Shown in pieces: positions 20,910 to 31,863 of a DNA stretch of 64,000 nucleotides. The DNA comes from Omphalotus guepiniiformis (Eukaryota; Basidiomycota; Agaricomycetes; Agaricales; Omphalotaceae), in assembly GCA_028554645.1 (NCBI GenBank), contig JAQOOI010000070.1, positions 372,001 through 436,000 of the forward strand, written 5' to 3'. The number at the start of each line of letters is the position of its first letter. Within the stretch, counting starts at the first letter, position 1. A model generated the notes under the pieces. It did no database searches. It saw nothing but the letters and a program-made list of their open reading frames with translations, and was not told where the DNA came from. The translations under genes were made by a program, and so were the position numbers.

Positions 20910-23900
20910 CAGGCCATCAGGGAGAGGTTGCTGTAAGTATTGGCCTAGGAGAAGATGGTAGATATGAAATAACTGGGTATAGACTGCCTGATGAGGAGAC
21001 ATTCTCTGATAATGAGAAGGCTGAGGCATATGTATATGCATCTCGAGCTAGCATTGAAGAGAGTGATCCCAAGGCGGCCCTTATGCTTAAAAGCTACATG
21101 AAGAAGGAAATAACCGAAGATAATTGCAAGGTATATTGTACTTGGCGTGAAGCTAAGGTACAGGATGAGAAAGTACCTTCGAGACCTGCGTATGAGGGTC
21201 TCGAGGCAGCTACTGTATTCAATACAGCTGCTCGAACTGAGAAAATGGTTCGGCGAATGCCAAACTTACACTGTAGGATCCTACCTCGTGGAAGTAAGGC
21301 TAGATTTCGAAAACCGTTTGCAGTATTTGGCAGTAAGTATAAACCGGTGGCAATAAAAGTGAAACCAGTAAAAACTACGCTTCCAGAAGAGTTCAGGATA
21401 GAAAGGCACATAACTGGTGACCCGCTAGAAGGGATGCCGACTTTGTCACCAAATCCACCGGACTTCACACCTGGAGAACGTTATAATGAAGAAAGAAAAT
21501 CTATTATTGAGAAGAATCATGATGAAGACTTCTTATGGCCAGAAGAAATGAAGCTAGTACATCACTTAATGAAGGTACAAGAGAAAGGTTTCGCATGGGA
21601 AGCTTCGGAAGGGGGAACTTTCAAGACCGAGTTCTTTCCACCTGTTAAATTTCCTGTTATACCACATACTCCATGGGTCGAGAGGAATATACCTATTCCG
21701 CCCGGGATCTATGGAGATGTATGCAAAATAATTAAAGATAAGATTGATTCTGGGGTCTACGAACCCTCGAGCTCCTCTTATAGATCCAGATGGTTCTGTG
21801 TTTTGAAGAAGGATGGCAAAAGTTTACGGCTAGTACACAGTCTAGAACCGTTAAATAAGGTCACAATTCAACACTCAGGCATACCTCCTGCTACAGCTGA
21901 TATAGCTAGAAGCTTTGCAGGCAGATCTTGTATTGGACTGCTAGATGTATTTGTAGGCTATGATGAAAGGCTCGTAGATGAGGGATCTAGGGATTTGACG
22001 ACGTTTCAAACTCCTTTTGGCCCTCACCGACTTGTAAAACTACCAATGGGTTGGACTAACTCAGTACCAATCTATCATGATGATATCACTTATATATTGA
22101 AAGAAGAAATTCCACACATAACGAGACCCTATATAGATGATGTTCCAGTGAAAGGACCGTCTACTAGGTATGAGCTCGAAGGTGGAGGATACGAAACAAT
22201 TCCTGAGAACAGTGGAATTAGAAGATTTGTATGGGAACACATGCAAAATATGAATAGAATTGTTCAACGAATGAAACATGCTGGAGGAACCTTCTCAGGA
22301 CCTAAAGCATTCATTTGCTGCACAGAAGGAAATGTTGTGGGACATAGAGTCTCGTATGAGGGTGAATTACCTGAAGAAAAGATGGCTAAGACCATTTTGT
22401 CATGGGATGCAACTCAATGGACGAAGCGTACACACGTTAAATCATTCTTGGGGACTGCAGGACAACTCAGGATGTTCATTAAAGACTATGCAAAGAAGGC
22501 TAGACCCCTCACGAGGTTGACTAGTTCACAAGTTCCCTTTGAGATAGGAGAAAAAGAGTTAGAAGCCGTCGAGCTATTAAAAGAAGGCATTAGAAATGCT
22601 CCTGCATTGAAACCAATTGATTATTCGTTGTCTAGCGGCATTACGCTAGCAGTGGATACATCATGGATGGCTGTAGGATATTATTTATACCAAAGAGATC
22701 CTAATGATCCTAAGAAGAAGTTTTATAACTACTTTGGATCTATAACATTAAATGAACGAGAAGCAAGGTTCTCACAGCCTAAAAGAGAGTTATATGGGCT
22801 CAAGCTCGCGCTAGCCCATACTTACTACCAAACTTATGGTTGTAGGGATCTAACTGTAGAAACAGATGCTAGCTACATAAAAGGGATGTTAGATAACCCA
22901 AGTAGTGGCCCAAATGCAACTATTAATCGTTGGATTGAAGAAATAAGAAAGTATCACTTTGAATTGGTACATATCAAGGGGTCTATACATGGACCTGATG
23001 GACTATCTAGACCACCACCGGGTAGTGAACCAACAGAGAGATTACCTGCTGAAGAGGAAGATTATCTAGATGAAGATGATGGGGAACCATTGCGATTTCG
23101 TCAGGAAGATGAGAATGAGCAGGGCCCTTATGACTTTGAAGACTTTAAGCATGAGATAGACTCTAGAGGTGGATACTTACAGGGTCTAGCCTTGTCAGTA
23201 GAAGACTTCGAAGATGATATTCAAGAATTAATTGAAGAAGAACGAAGATTCGCCTACTGGCGAGAACACATACTATTTGAACAAGGAAAGACTCTAGACC
23301 AGTTTGCACAGGTTCTAGTAGCTCCTGAATCGACAGAAGAATGGAAACATGATCATCCTTATATGGAAGAACATAGAACTACCATAGGGATTGAGCTAGA
23401 TCGACTGCTACCGAGAATAAAAGAGTTCTTAATGCATCCTGAATCGGATATGCTGGATGAGATGGATGCTCGAGCTCGAAAGAAATTTCTTTCGAAGGCG
23501 TCTCGATACTTTGTCGACAAGAAAGGACGTATGTATCGAAGAAATGATGAAGTTGGTGGACAACATCAGCTGATAGTTGAGAAAGAACGCCGTATGTATA
23601 TCCTGCATAGTGCTCATGATCATTTGGGACACAAAGGAATGTATGCTACGAAGGCTGTGATAGAAAAGAGGTTCTGGTGGCCAGAACTGGAGCGAGATGT
23701 CAACTGGTTCGTGAAAACGTGTCAGGCATGTCAAGATCGAGCTCTAGCGCTATTGAAAATACCACCTACCCTTACTCACACCCCTTCTCTGTTCCAGAAG
23801 GTACATGTGGATGTATTCAAAGTATCTCCGGCTAGTAATGGCTGTAAGAACGTTGTACATGGCCGATGTGCTTTATCTTCTTGGTCAGAGGGACGAGCAA

Positions 23901-24958
23901 TCAGAGATGAGACAGCTCGAGCCTTAGGCGAATGGTTCTTTGAAGATATAATATGTAGATGGGGTTGCCCTCAAGAAGTGGTAACTGATAATGCTAGAAG
24001 CATGATTGCAATGTTGAAATGGCTGGAAGAGAAGTATGGGATTAAAGGGATTCGTATCTCAGCCTATAATTCTCAAGCCAATGGAAAGATTGAAAGAGCA
24101 CACTTTGATATCCGTCAAGCTTTAGTAAAAGCGACGGGAGGTGATCTTAAACGTTGGTACTGGTTTCTCAAACATGTGCTTTGGGCAGACAGAGTAACAA
24201 CTAGAAGAGGATTTGGATGTTCTCCTTACTTCTTAGTAACTGGAGCAGAACCAATACTGCCTCTAGACCTTATAGAATCAACTTGGTTGGTAGAAGTACC
24301 AGATAGAGTCCTTACTTACGAAGAATTGATCGGCTACAGGGCTAGAGCCTTGGCAAAGCATAGAACTCATGTTATGGACATGATTTCCAGGGTTGACGAA
24401 GAGAAAAGAAGAACTATGAAGAAGTTTGAACAAGATTATGAACATGTAATAAAAGACTATGATTTCAAACCTGGAACTCTAGTACAAGTTCGAAACACTC
24501 AAATTGAGAAGAGCTTGGACAGGAAGATGTATCCAAGGTATAGAGGACCTATGATTGTCATCAGACGAACTAAGGGTGGTGCCTACATTATTGCTGAAAT
24601 GGATGGCTCTGTACTTAAAGAAAAGATTGCTGCCTTTCGCGTACTGCCGCATTTTGCAAGATATGAGCCTATAGACCTACCTACGAACGTGCTAGACCTC
24701 ATAGACCTTACTGCAGAACAGCTAGAACGTATGGTGAACGAAGATGAGGATACTTACGACGAACAAAGTCGAGACTACATTTTTGACTCCATTCCGAACT
24801 TAAGAATGCCTCGAGATGAGGAATATGAGGATGATTCTGATGAAGAAGATGATCATCCTTCTCCTGAGAGGGATTTAAGCGCAGAACCTGAAGAGATCAC
24901 TGGAGTGCGAACTAGAAGCAATAAACAGTTTGTTCTATTGCGTCGAAGTGGTACTTAA
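20891..24958 (+). CDS. pol: T2 pol: reverse transcriptase, RNase H, integrase
   Basis: About 1355 codons counted from the frameshift. The first internal ATG is at 21083. RT blocks are FCVLKKDGKSLRLVHSLEPL, LLDVFVGYDE, PMGWTNSVPIYHDD and the YIDD active site (ITRPYIDDVPV). RNase H has AVDTSWMAVGYYLY, the ETDASYIKGM Asp and HGPDGLSRPP at its end. The integrase zinc region is HDHLGHKGMYATK with CQACQDRA. The DDE residues lie in HVDVF, VTDNARS and KIERAHF. A beta-barrel-like C-terminal region follows (GTLVQVRNTQ) with an acidic tail. No chromodomain is obvious, unlike T1. All motifs are intact. Confidence 0.93.
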   Translation, partial: SILEDLTGHQGEVAVSIGLGEDGRYEITGYRLPDEETFSDNEKAEAYVYASRASIEESDPKAALMLKSYMKKEITEDNCKVYCTWREAKVQDEKVPSRPAYEGLEAATVFNTAARTEKMVRRMPNLHCRILPRGSKARFRKPFAVFGSKYKPVAIKVKPVKTTLPEEFRIERHITGDPLEGMPTLSPNPPDFTPGERYNEERKSIIEKNHDEDFLWPEEMKLVHHLMKVQEKGFAWEASEGGTFKTEFFPPVKFPVIPHTPWVERNIPIPPGIYGDVCKIIKDKIDSGVYEPSSSSYRSRWFCVLKKDGKSLRLVHSLEPLNKVTIQHSGIPPATADIARSFAGRSCIGLLDVFVGYDERLVDEGSRDLTTFQTPFGPHRLVKLPMGWTNSVPIYHDDITYILKEEIPHITRPYIDDVPVKGPSTRYELEGGGYETIPENSGIRRFVWEHMQNMNRIVQRMKHAGGTFSGPKAFICCTEGNVVGHRVSYEGELPEEKMAKTILSWDATQWTKRTHVKSFLGTAGQLRMFIKDYAKKARPLTRLTSSQVPFEIGEKELEAVELLKEGIRNAPALKPIDYSLSSGITLAVDTSWMAVGYYLYQRDPNDPKKKFYNYFGSITLNEREARFSQPKRELYGLKLALAHTYYQTYGCRDLTVETDASYIKGMLDNPSSGPNATINRWIEEIRKYHFELVHIKGSIHGPDGLSRPPPGSEPTERLPAEEEDYLDEDDGEPLRFRQEDENEQGPYDFEDFKHEIDSRGGYLQGLALSVEDFEDDIQELIEEERRFAYWREHILFEQGKTLDQFAQVLVAPESTEEWKHDHPYMEEHRTTIGIELDRLLPRIKEFLMHPESDMLDEMDARARKKFLSKASRYFVDKKGRMYRRNDEVGGQHQLIVEKERRMYILHSAHDHLGHKGMYATKAVIEKRFWWPELERDVNWFVKTCQACQDRALALLKIPPTLTHTPSLFQKVHVDVFKVSPASNGCKNVVHGRCALSSWSEGRAIRDETARALGEWFFEDIICRWGCPQEVVTDNARSMIAMLKWLEEKYGIKGIRISAYNSQANGKIERAHFDIRQALVKATGGDLKRWYWFLKHVLWADRVTTRRGFGCSPYFLVTGAEPILPLDLIESTWLVEVPDRVLTYEELIGYRARALAKHRTHVMDMISRVDEEKRRTMKKFEQDYEHVIKDYDFKPGTLVQVRNTQIEKSLDRKMYPRYRGPMIVIRRTKGGAYIIAEMDGSVLKEKIAAFRVLPHFARYEPIDLPTNVLDLIDLTAEQLERMVNEDEDTYDEQSRDYIFDSIPNLRMPRDEEYEDDSDEEDDHPSPERDLSAEPEEITGVRTRSNKQFVLLRRSGT

Positions 24959-25149
24959 TCGATATTCTGAAGGCTCGAAGTAATGACAGTAATAAGAAAC
25001 TCAAAAGAGTTATATGTATGAAGGTATATGAACTATATCATGAGTTGGGAGTGTAAAGTAGGTTGGAGACTCTGAATACAGGGTCTAGCGCCTATTCTCA
25101 CAACAATTCAGTTAGAAAGAACTAGATTACGGGGATCGACGAAACTTAC

Positions 25150-26474
25150 TTAGGCACTGCTAGAGTTGGTAGCTGTGGTATCAGCTGAGCTAGATCCAGC
25201 CTCCTCCATGGTAGCATCTTGAGGGGTCTCCGAAGATGAAGAATCAGCGGTTTGCTTGTCCTCGACTGAGAGACGACTAAATTGCTCTCGTTGAATGTTG
25301 TCCATCTGTTTAACAACGAACTGGTACTGATTGGCATGGAAATGTACAGCATGCTGAAGAGTGACTTGTTCGGTACGAAGGAAATTGAGAACTGAGCGTA
25401 AAGCTTCGACGCTAAGCTTGGGCAGTTCGAGATATGGAGTGAGCGCGATATGGCGGAAAGTTGTAGCGATGGCGGCCTCTCGAAGGGTCTTATCCTCTGA
25501 TCAATATGGTCAGTAGGGTCGAGACAGGGAGAACCCATGCTTACTTACCCTCAATATCCTCACGAAGATCGGAAATGGGTTGCTCGAGGCGAATGTGCTT
25601 GCCATTGGCAGCTGCAATGTTATCCTGAGCAACTGATAAGTAATACATGGCCTTGAGGTAGGAACGAGAACGTACATCCATTCCAGGTACATCGCCGAGG
25701 GCCAATGAAAGAGTAGAAGAACGATTCGCGACGTCCTGAACGTTCGGCGAAGTTATAATATGATGGATAAGAAGACACCGCACTTACCCTGACCTTCTTG
25801 TTGAACTTGAGGCCAGGTGGAAGGCTTAATTCTTGAGAAGGGGCATGCATAGATGCAGAAAGACCCAATGCGGCTGCGAGTCCGGCTTTATAGTCCTAAA
25901 CTTAGGTCAAGTCGGAGTCTCGACCTAAGAAATATGGATACTTACTGGAGTAGAAGCAATCCGACCTCCGACGAACTCAATCTCATCATCATCATCATCG
26001 TCTTCGATGATAAGAGGAGATTTAACGTTCTGAGAAGAGTATAGAATGAAGCTTGTAAAGATTAATGAGGAAAGAGGAGAGTTACCTTGCGCTTGCGAGG
26101 GGGCTGTCGAAGCACCTCGAGCTTGGCAAAGAACTCCTCGAGCCCATTTAGATGGTAGGGACGATTGACCCCATCAATCTCTGTAATAGCTATCACAGTG
26201 TTGAGTCCTTTCTGGAAGGTATCAAAGGCGATATCATCCTTGGCCACCACTTTGGCATTCAAAGGCTTTGACTACGAAGAAATATGAGCTCGACGAAGCC
26301 TGAAGAATATAATAAACAAACCATATGATCGGCTAGAGCCGTCACGACTGGTCCTAGAAGCTTGGGACTGGCTTTGGGGAAGGCTTGAACGGCTTGAGCG
26401 GCAGTAATGGCCTCTTGAGTCTCCTTTAACCATTGATCCCTCTCGGGCCAGGTCTTGTTGGATCCTCGAGCCAT
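25150..26474 (-). CDS. beta-T2: antisense accessory gene, 6 exons
   Basis: Function unknown. Exons 26322-26474, 26086-26271, 25946-26029, 25788-25895, 25549-25735 and 25150-25496 join in frame at GT-AG sites to give 354 residues from ATG 26474. Exon 1 is a charged helix (ERDQWLKETQEAITAAQ). Exon 3 is acidic (IIEDDDDDDEIEF). The last exon is helical and then Ser/Thr-rich. The stop lies about 190 nt from the pol stop, tail to tail. The same exon-level layout is seen in beta-A. Because introns are on the opposite strand to the element's genomic RNA, they survive retrotransposition (inference). Confidence 0.7.
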
Positions 26475-27233
26475 GTGACGATGAAATATGAACGAGAAGA
26501 AGACGAAAGTAAGGTCGAGAATGCAGGTTGAAGGTCTTAAAGTGTACTGATAACTTGGACCCACCTTCGGCGACCGTCCTTTATACTTTTCTGACTGAGA
26601 ACGGAACTCCTGGTCCCTTCGACGAAGTAACATGCCCAACTGATTAAGGCACCCTGAACTTAACTAAGGACTAGCCGAGATATGCAGCGGGGACGCTGAA
26701 CTTCTTTTGGTTTGGGGGAGAGGAGTCCATCTAGGACATAGAATTTTGAAATTTCTAAAGATTTCATAAAAACGAAACTTAAGTGTTTTAGATTTCAATA
26801 AATCAACATCTAAGATTGGTTGAAACGAACAAATAAGTGCCTGAGGCACAGAAGTGATAAGTAAGGGCACGAGACTTATAAATAAAGGGGTCTAGTTACT
26901 ACTTATTACCGTCGAGCTGGGATTTCTCTAAGTCGAGTCCATACTTACAGCCTCGACGAAGGCAATCTTAAAGATATTAAATTAAATTTGAACTTAACAA
27001 TGGATTCACACATAAAGAAAGAACATGAAAGCTTTTATTTGGCACTAAGGCCACGAGATTTCTATGTACATGGTACAAGAAATGAAAAACAAAGATATTT
27101 GGGCCTCTATGAAGAGAACCCTTGCTAGATATAATGATTTTGGAGCTCTATAAAGAGACTCCTTGCTGCGATATAATGAAAATATTATTTAAAGTCCGAA
27201 GACTGTAGGCTACGCCTCGACGAAGATCCCGAG
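26475..27233. other. Spacer between beta-T2 and alpha-T2
   Basis: About 760 nt without a supported ORF. It should contain the promoter of beta-T2 and the 3' UTR of alpha-T2. The stretch 26740-27180 is AT-rich compared with the flanking exons. Confidence 0.4.
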
Positions 27234-29154
27234 TCACCTCTCCGGACTATCCTCTGCCAGGATCCGACCAACGCTTTCCTCCTCCACCGGGGAACGGGCG
27301 GTGTTGAGTGTCGTAATGGTAGGGAGGGAGGATGGAAAGGAAGAACTAGCCGACGCAGGTACCCGGGAAGATGAAGCATTCGCCGAAGAGCGAAGAGGCA
27401 CGAGAGCCGAGGTTACCATGCGCTCGATGGTGCTGCGAGTGTCGGATTTAGAGAAGTCGAGGGGAAGGCGCGACGAACTCGGTTGGATCTGAAAACCAGT
27501 CTCCGTTTTCACCAAGCTCGAGTCTCGATCCAAAACCGACATGTCCCAGCCCAAGCCCGCGCCTATCATCTTCAAATCTTCGATTTCGTCCTTGAATGAA
27601 GGGTCGTTACGATGAAGAATGTTGAAAAGAAGGGTAGGATCGGTGACTGAACCACGAAGGTGCTCCTGGTCCCGCTCGATGGACTCGCGAAGCTTGTTGG
27701 CGTTATCGGCGAGGTCCAAGACGCTGCGGCGAAGTTGGTCGTATACAGAGATCTTCTCGACGAGACCAATAACTTCTGCGCCGAGGTCTGAATAAGGAGG
27801 GAAACGAGAAAAGATGTTAAATAAAAAGAAATAAATGATTAACTTACTATGAGAGCCTTGACGAGCCAACCCGTAGATCGTATTTCGCATCTCGAGGGCG
27901 CGAGCCGGCGTCAGGGTCCATGAACAAGGTTGCCTGCTTTTGAAGCAGACGGCGCATTTGTAGGAGGTGCTCTGTATTTCGGGCGGGACACACTTCTCTG
28001 CTGCGTGAGCTGCGGTACATCGCGTACATGGCAAGCTGCCAGTGAGCTATAAAAGATAAATGAAAGAGTAATAAAATAAATAAGAAAGAGACTTACTGCG
28101 TCGATGGTTCGAGTTGCATGAAGCAAGTCGGCGAGGTTGAAGACCGTGTCGCTAGCAGGATGTGTGAAGAGGCCGGCCTCGAAGACCTGATGAGAAGGAC
28201 CAGCCCTCGCTGATGAAGCAGGAGCAGGGGTCGGCGACCTTTCGCTAGCAACAGGAGATGGCTCTTTGGGAGTCGGGGCCTTTGCCTTAGGCTTGGGCTT
28301 CGGTTTGGGCTTCACTGCGCGAACGGGTGGACCAGTCTTGAGTGTTTTGGAAGGAGTGGACGCGCGAGGCTTCTTAAAAGAGAAGAGATCCATGTCGTCG
28401 TCGTCTTCTAGCAGCTCGAGCGCTCGCTTTTTCGAAGTCAGAACAGGCTAGAATATGAAAGGATATAAGAAAGAAATTTGAAGGGAATAGGAAGAAGAAA
28501 ACGAACCTCAGGCTTGACTTCGACGGACTCGTCGTCAGACTCGAGGACCTCATCCTCTGAGTTGCTCAGAACGGTATCGTCGTCGCCACAATCGTCGCCG
28601 AGGATGGTATCGAAGTCGTGAAACTAGGAAATTATATTGAATAAGATTAAAAAGATTACGGTGGAATAAGGACTTACAGGCTCGAGACTATGTTTCTCCT
28701 GTCGATCGTCCTTCGAGATATACCAACCAGTCTTGTGAAGAGATGGGAGTCGAGATTCGAGGGGGTTGCAAAGTCGCACTAAAGCTAGCCACACTGGGCG
28801 CACATGCGGACAGAAATCCTCGATGTTGAAGTCGACGTGCTCAAAGAGAGTATCCTAGAAGAGAAAATGTAAGAATAAAAGACTAAAACTATAAGAAATA
28901 CAACATACCATGAAGGGAGTAGCGCTTTCCACGGCCTTGGTCATTTCTGAAACCTTGGGGGGATTCTTTCGTGGTTTATCAAAGTAACGACGATAGACGT
29001 CGACAATACATGCGATGACTTCATTGGCTTGTTCGTGAGGGTTGATCTGCGCGGTCTTTCGACCGGCGCGAGTTTTCTTGGCCACTGCCGAAATTTGAGA
29101 AGAAGAGGCTGCTTTGCTCTTCCCTTTGGAAGCTTTGCCAGTAGTACGCGCCAT
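27234..29154 (-). CDS. alpha-T2: antisense accessory gene with paired cysteine clusters, 6 exons
   Basis: Exons 28909-29154, 28678-28854, 28507-28623, 28097-28447, 27848-28046 and 27234-27787 join in frame to give 547 residues from ATG 29154. Exon 1 is basic (ARTTGKASKGKSKAA). Exon 3 is acidic (GDDCGDDD). Exon 4 has a Lys-Pro repeat. Exon 5 carries six cysteines at about 304, 307, 316, 328, 331 and 338 (C-x2-C-x8-C-x11-C-x2-C-x6-C), close to Zn2Cys6 spacing. Exon 6 begins with a coiled-coil-like helix (VEKISVYDQLRRSVLDLA) and ends Ser-rich. It occupies the same place and direction as alpha-A. A DNA- or RNA-binding regulator is plausible but unproven. Confidence 0.72.
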
Positions 29155-29654
29155 TAGAAGAAAAGAAAAGAACAAGTATGTATAGAGAAAAACAGAAGGC
29201 TAGAGCCACTCTGAGTGAAAAATAGAGAGAAAGGAAGAATGGGCGTGAAAAAGTTGAAGTCCGTTTACTTATGGAACGACTCACCTGACCACGTTCCCAC
29301 GGCGCACAGACCAGTGAAAGGCTGAGAGATGCGTGAAAAGAAAGAATAGAGAAGCAAGAAACTGAATAAGAAATGTGAAAGAGGAAAAGAGACGGAAAGT
29401 CACTTGCCTGAAAAGAACATACGGCAATTGCCGAAGGCAAACAACTGGCCGAGAGTATTTTGGTCGGAGTTTGAAATTTGATGATCGGCATAGACCGGCA
29501 AAAAGCAATGAACAGTGTACCACTGCTTCGGCGAACTCTGAGATGTGTGTGAATAAGTATTATATAATCAACAGGCTGTCTGCGAAGCTTTAGAATGTAT
29601 CTTTGGCTGTATGACTGACCGATCACCAGACCGGGGACGGTCTAGATTTGGTTT
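29155..29654. other. Non-coding stretch between the alpha-T2 start and the polypurine tract
   Basis: No supported ORF. Several overlapping frames are open on the minus strand but are Ser/Phe-rich with no start context. It is the presumed promoter of the antisense gene. Confidence 0.4.
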
Positions 29655-29662
29655 GGGGGAGA
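29655..29662 (+). other. Polypurine tract of T2
   Basis: GGGGGAGA directly before the TG of the 3' LTR. It is the same motif, in the same place, as in element A. Confidence 0.85.
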
Positions 29663-31154
29663 TGTTGCGCTGAAAACGCATACACACCTGAAATACCTGA
29701 AATTAAACAATTTCTACTGTGAATATGATGGGAATAAAGGGCTAGACTATGTCCCATAGTGCTAGCTAAAACATAGAACACGAATAGTTAAAGGCTCGAA
29801 GTGAAAGGACTACGATGTACGAGTATGCATCAAGACCTTATGGCTGATATGCCTCTAGACCTTCGGCGAAGTAACTACCTGCTGCAAGACTGTACAGTAT
29901 GGTCAGACCCACCCTGCCTGGCAAAGAGCCCTTCGTCTGGAAGTCGCTATTCAAGTATCTGTGTAATCCACGGGACTTAGGAAGGAAGAAACTACACACA
30001 CACAGGCGTAATAGCCTCATGAGCCTCGATAACGTCGAAAGGACAAAGCTAGAGGTATCGCCGAGCCATCAAAATGGTTTGTTCGAACTTAGCCGATCTC
30101 CTAGAACCTGCAGATTGATGATATACTGGAGATAACGCTTTATGATCGGAAATATATGATCGACGATTCCGTTCCGAGATACTAGATGGTCAAAGCTATG
30201 AAAATGATCAGTCTCGATGACTGTATAATAACTTATTAGTAAAGTAATGACAGAATTGACCTTCGAGCGCTGGATATTGGTATATCTACGAGGTGCTATG
30301 GGGTCTAGATGTTGAAATAGGAGAAAATACGGAAGCCTGACGGGATAAATGACTAGAAACTGCCCTCGGCGCCCCTATAAGTACACTGTAAAACAGTTAC
30401 GAAGATGAATAATAACGAAATGCATAGGAGTAGTTCGTTTAGAATGGCTCGAGCGCATGATAAGAAGGGTCTAGATGTACCAAAAACATCACTAAAACAT
30501 AATACTTACACATATATACCCAAGAACTGCACATAATTACCCGCTAGACGTGCCTACTTACCCAACTCAGTCATATTGTTTCTGTTTATATCCATTTTAT
30601 ACTCGATGTTATCCCTCTGTTCCTTTTAATTACTCCACTCAGTTTTCTATCTATTTATGAAATACTTACAAGCAGTAGAGTACATATACTGTCATGTATA
30701 GGGTCGAGCGCCCCAGGTTACGACTGCCCGCCAAATTGGAGAACTTTACGTATCTTCTAGAGCGTTAAATCGCAGAAGGCCTCTTGATTGTGAACGTCAG
30801 GCCCCGGTTCTTCGAGCTGGTAGAGGCAGACTATTAGGAATTGCAGTGCTTTAATAGAGTGCTAAATATCTGAACATCTGTTGTGTTTGAACTGTCTGTC
30901 TGTCTGTCTGTCTGTCTGTGTCTGTCTGTCTGTGTCTGTCTGTCTGTGTCTGTCTGTTTGCTGTTTCTGGTACTCGTCGAAGGGTCTAGACGGTGATCTT
31001 ACAGTTCAGTTAGTCTTTCCAACAGTCTAGCTCGACTTTAGTCAGTTTTCTGCGTGCGGAATCTTTGCCAACGCCAGACTACACTCGCTTTTACAAGGCA
31101 ACCTTTGATTTAAGACGAGTTCCTACGTCTTAGAGTGCTCATTTCGCTGCTATT
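29663..31154 (+). repeat. 3' LTR of T2 (1492 bp)
   Basis: Same length as the 5' LTR with about eight substitutions by eye, including A/T three bases from a shared CGCTGCTATT end. A TATAAG box lies at 30376-30381 and the TCTG microsatellite near 30893-30958. It is followed by the AGCGG duplication. Confidence 0.93.
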
Positions 31155-31808
31155 AGCGGTCATGTGGACTTGGCTACACTACGCACCCATATCCTCCTTC
31201 GACGACTCACACGGGCCATTACTGGGAGGGTGGAAATTTATACTGAACGGATTCGCTCCGTTAGGCAGAACTTCACCACCCAATTCCTCACTCTCGCGGC
31301 CATTCCTTATTTCTATGAACAGAAGCTTAGTGAGCTCGAGGTAATCGTGAATGCCGAGGAGAACCTCAAGTCGTCGTCATCGTCTTTCGACAACTTGGAT
31401 TCAGTGGTAACATACTTGGCTGATTGCGGGATTCAAACGGCCTCGCTTGGTGAAGCTTTTTATTGGGCTCAGCAGTATATTGCTGACATCAAGAACGACC
31501 TGGACCACGGTACCATCCGCTACCGCCTTCTACACGACCTGTACAAGCGAGGTAATTCTCGCCTCCAGCTTGCGGAGCTACCTACACCAGTGGATCGCAC
31601 TTGGGTCTTATCTTCCAAATGGAGGCTGGAGAATATACTCGAGGAACGTAAACGTAGGGCTATAAGGAATGTCTTGTCCAAGCGCGAGGGTACTGGACGC
31701 AATCGTTGGGGATTTTCTAGCACTCGACGTTCGGCTATGATGTCCGGCCCAAGCATGAGCCAAGTTACTCAAGGACTCGAGAGTTTATCTATTCTTCGTA
31801 CCAACTAA
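31155..31808 (+). pseudogene. T1 ORF3, 3' part
   Basis: The frame continues the ORF cut at 16066: removing T2 and one AGCGG copy joins ...WTQSG to HVDLATLR without a shift. About 215 residues are helical (ATLRTHILLRRLTRAI, TTQFLTLAAIPYFYEQKL), with a basic, Ser-rich end and a stop at 31808. No family recognised. This half is intact although the first half is frameshifted. Confidence 0.65.
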
Positions 31809-31851
31809 TATTTTCTTTCTTGTCTTACAGATCCATCCATAGGATCAATCT

Positions 31852-31863
31852 GAAGGGGGAGGG
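31852..31863 (+). other. Polypurine tract of T1
   Basis: GAAGGGGGAGGG abuts the TG of the T1 3' LTR. This confirms that ORF3 is internal to T1. Confidence 0.75.

Larger units (their letters stand above)
16062..31159 (+). mobile_element. T2: complete, young Ty3/gypsy element with antisense accessory genes
   Basis: The element proper is 16067-31154, flanked by the target duplication AGCGG (16062-16066 and 31155-31159). Parts in order: 5' LTR, PBS, gag, pro, pol with RT, RNase H and integrase, antisense beta, antisense alpha, polypurine tract, 3' LTR. Total length is about 15.1 kb, long for this superfamily because roughly 4 kb holds the antisense pair. Coding frames are intact apart from the two -1 frame changes that look programmed. 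It may still be mobile (inference). It is inserted in ORF3 of T1, whose frame resumes exactly after the right duplication. Confidence 0.92.
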
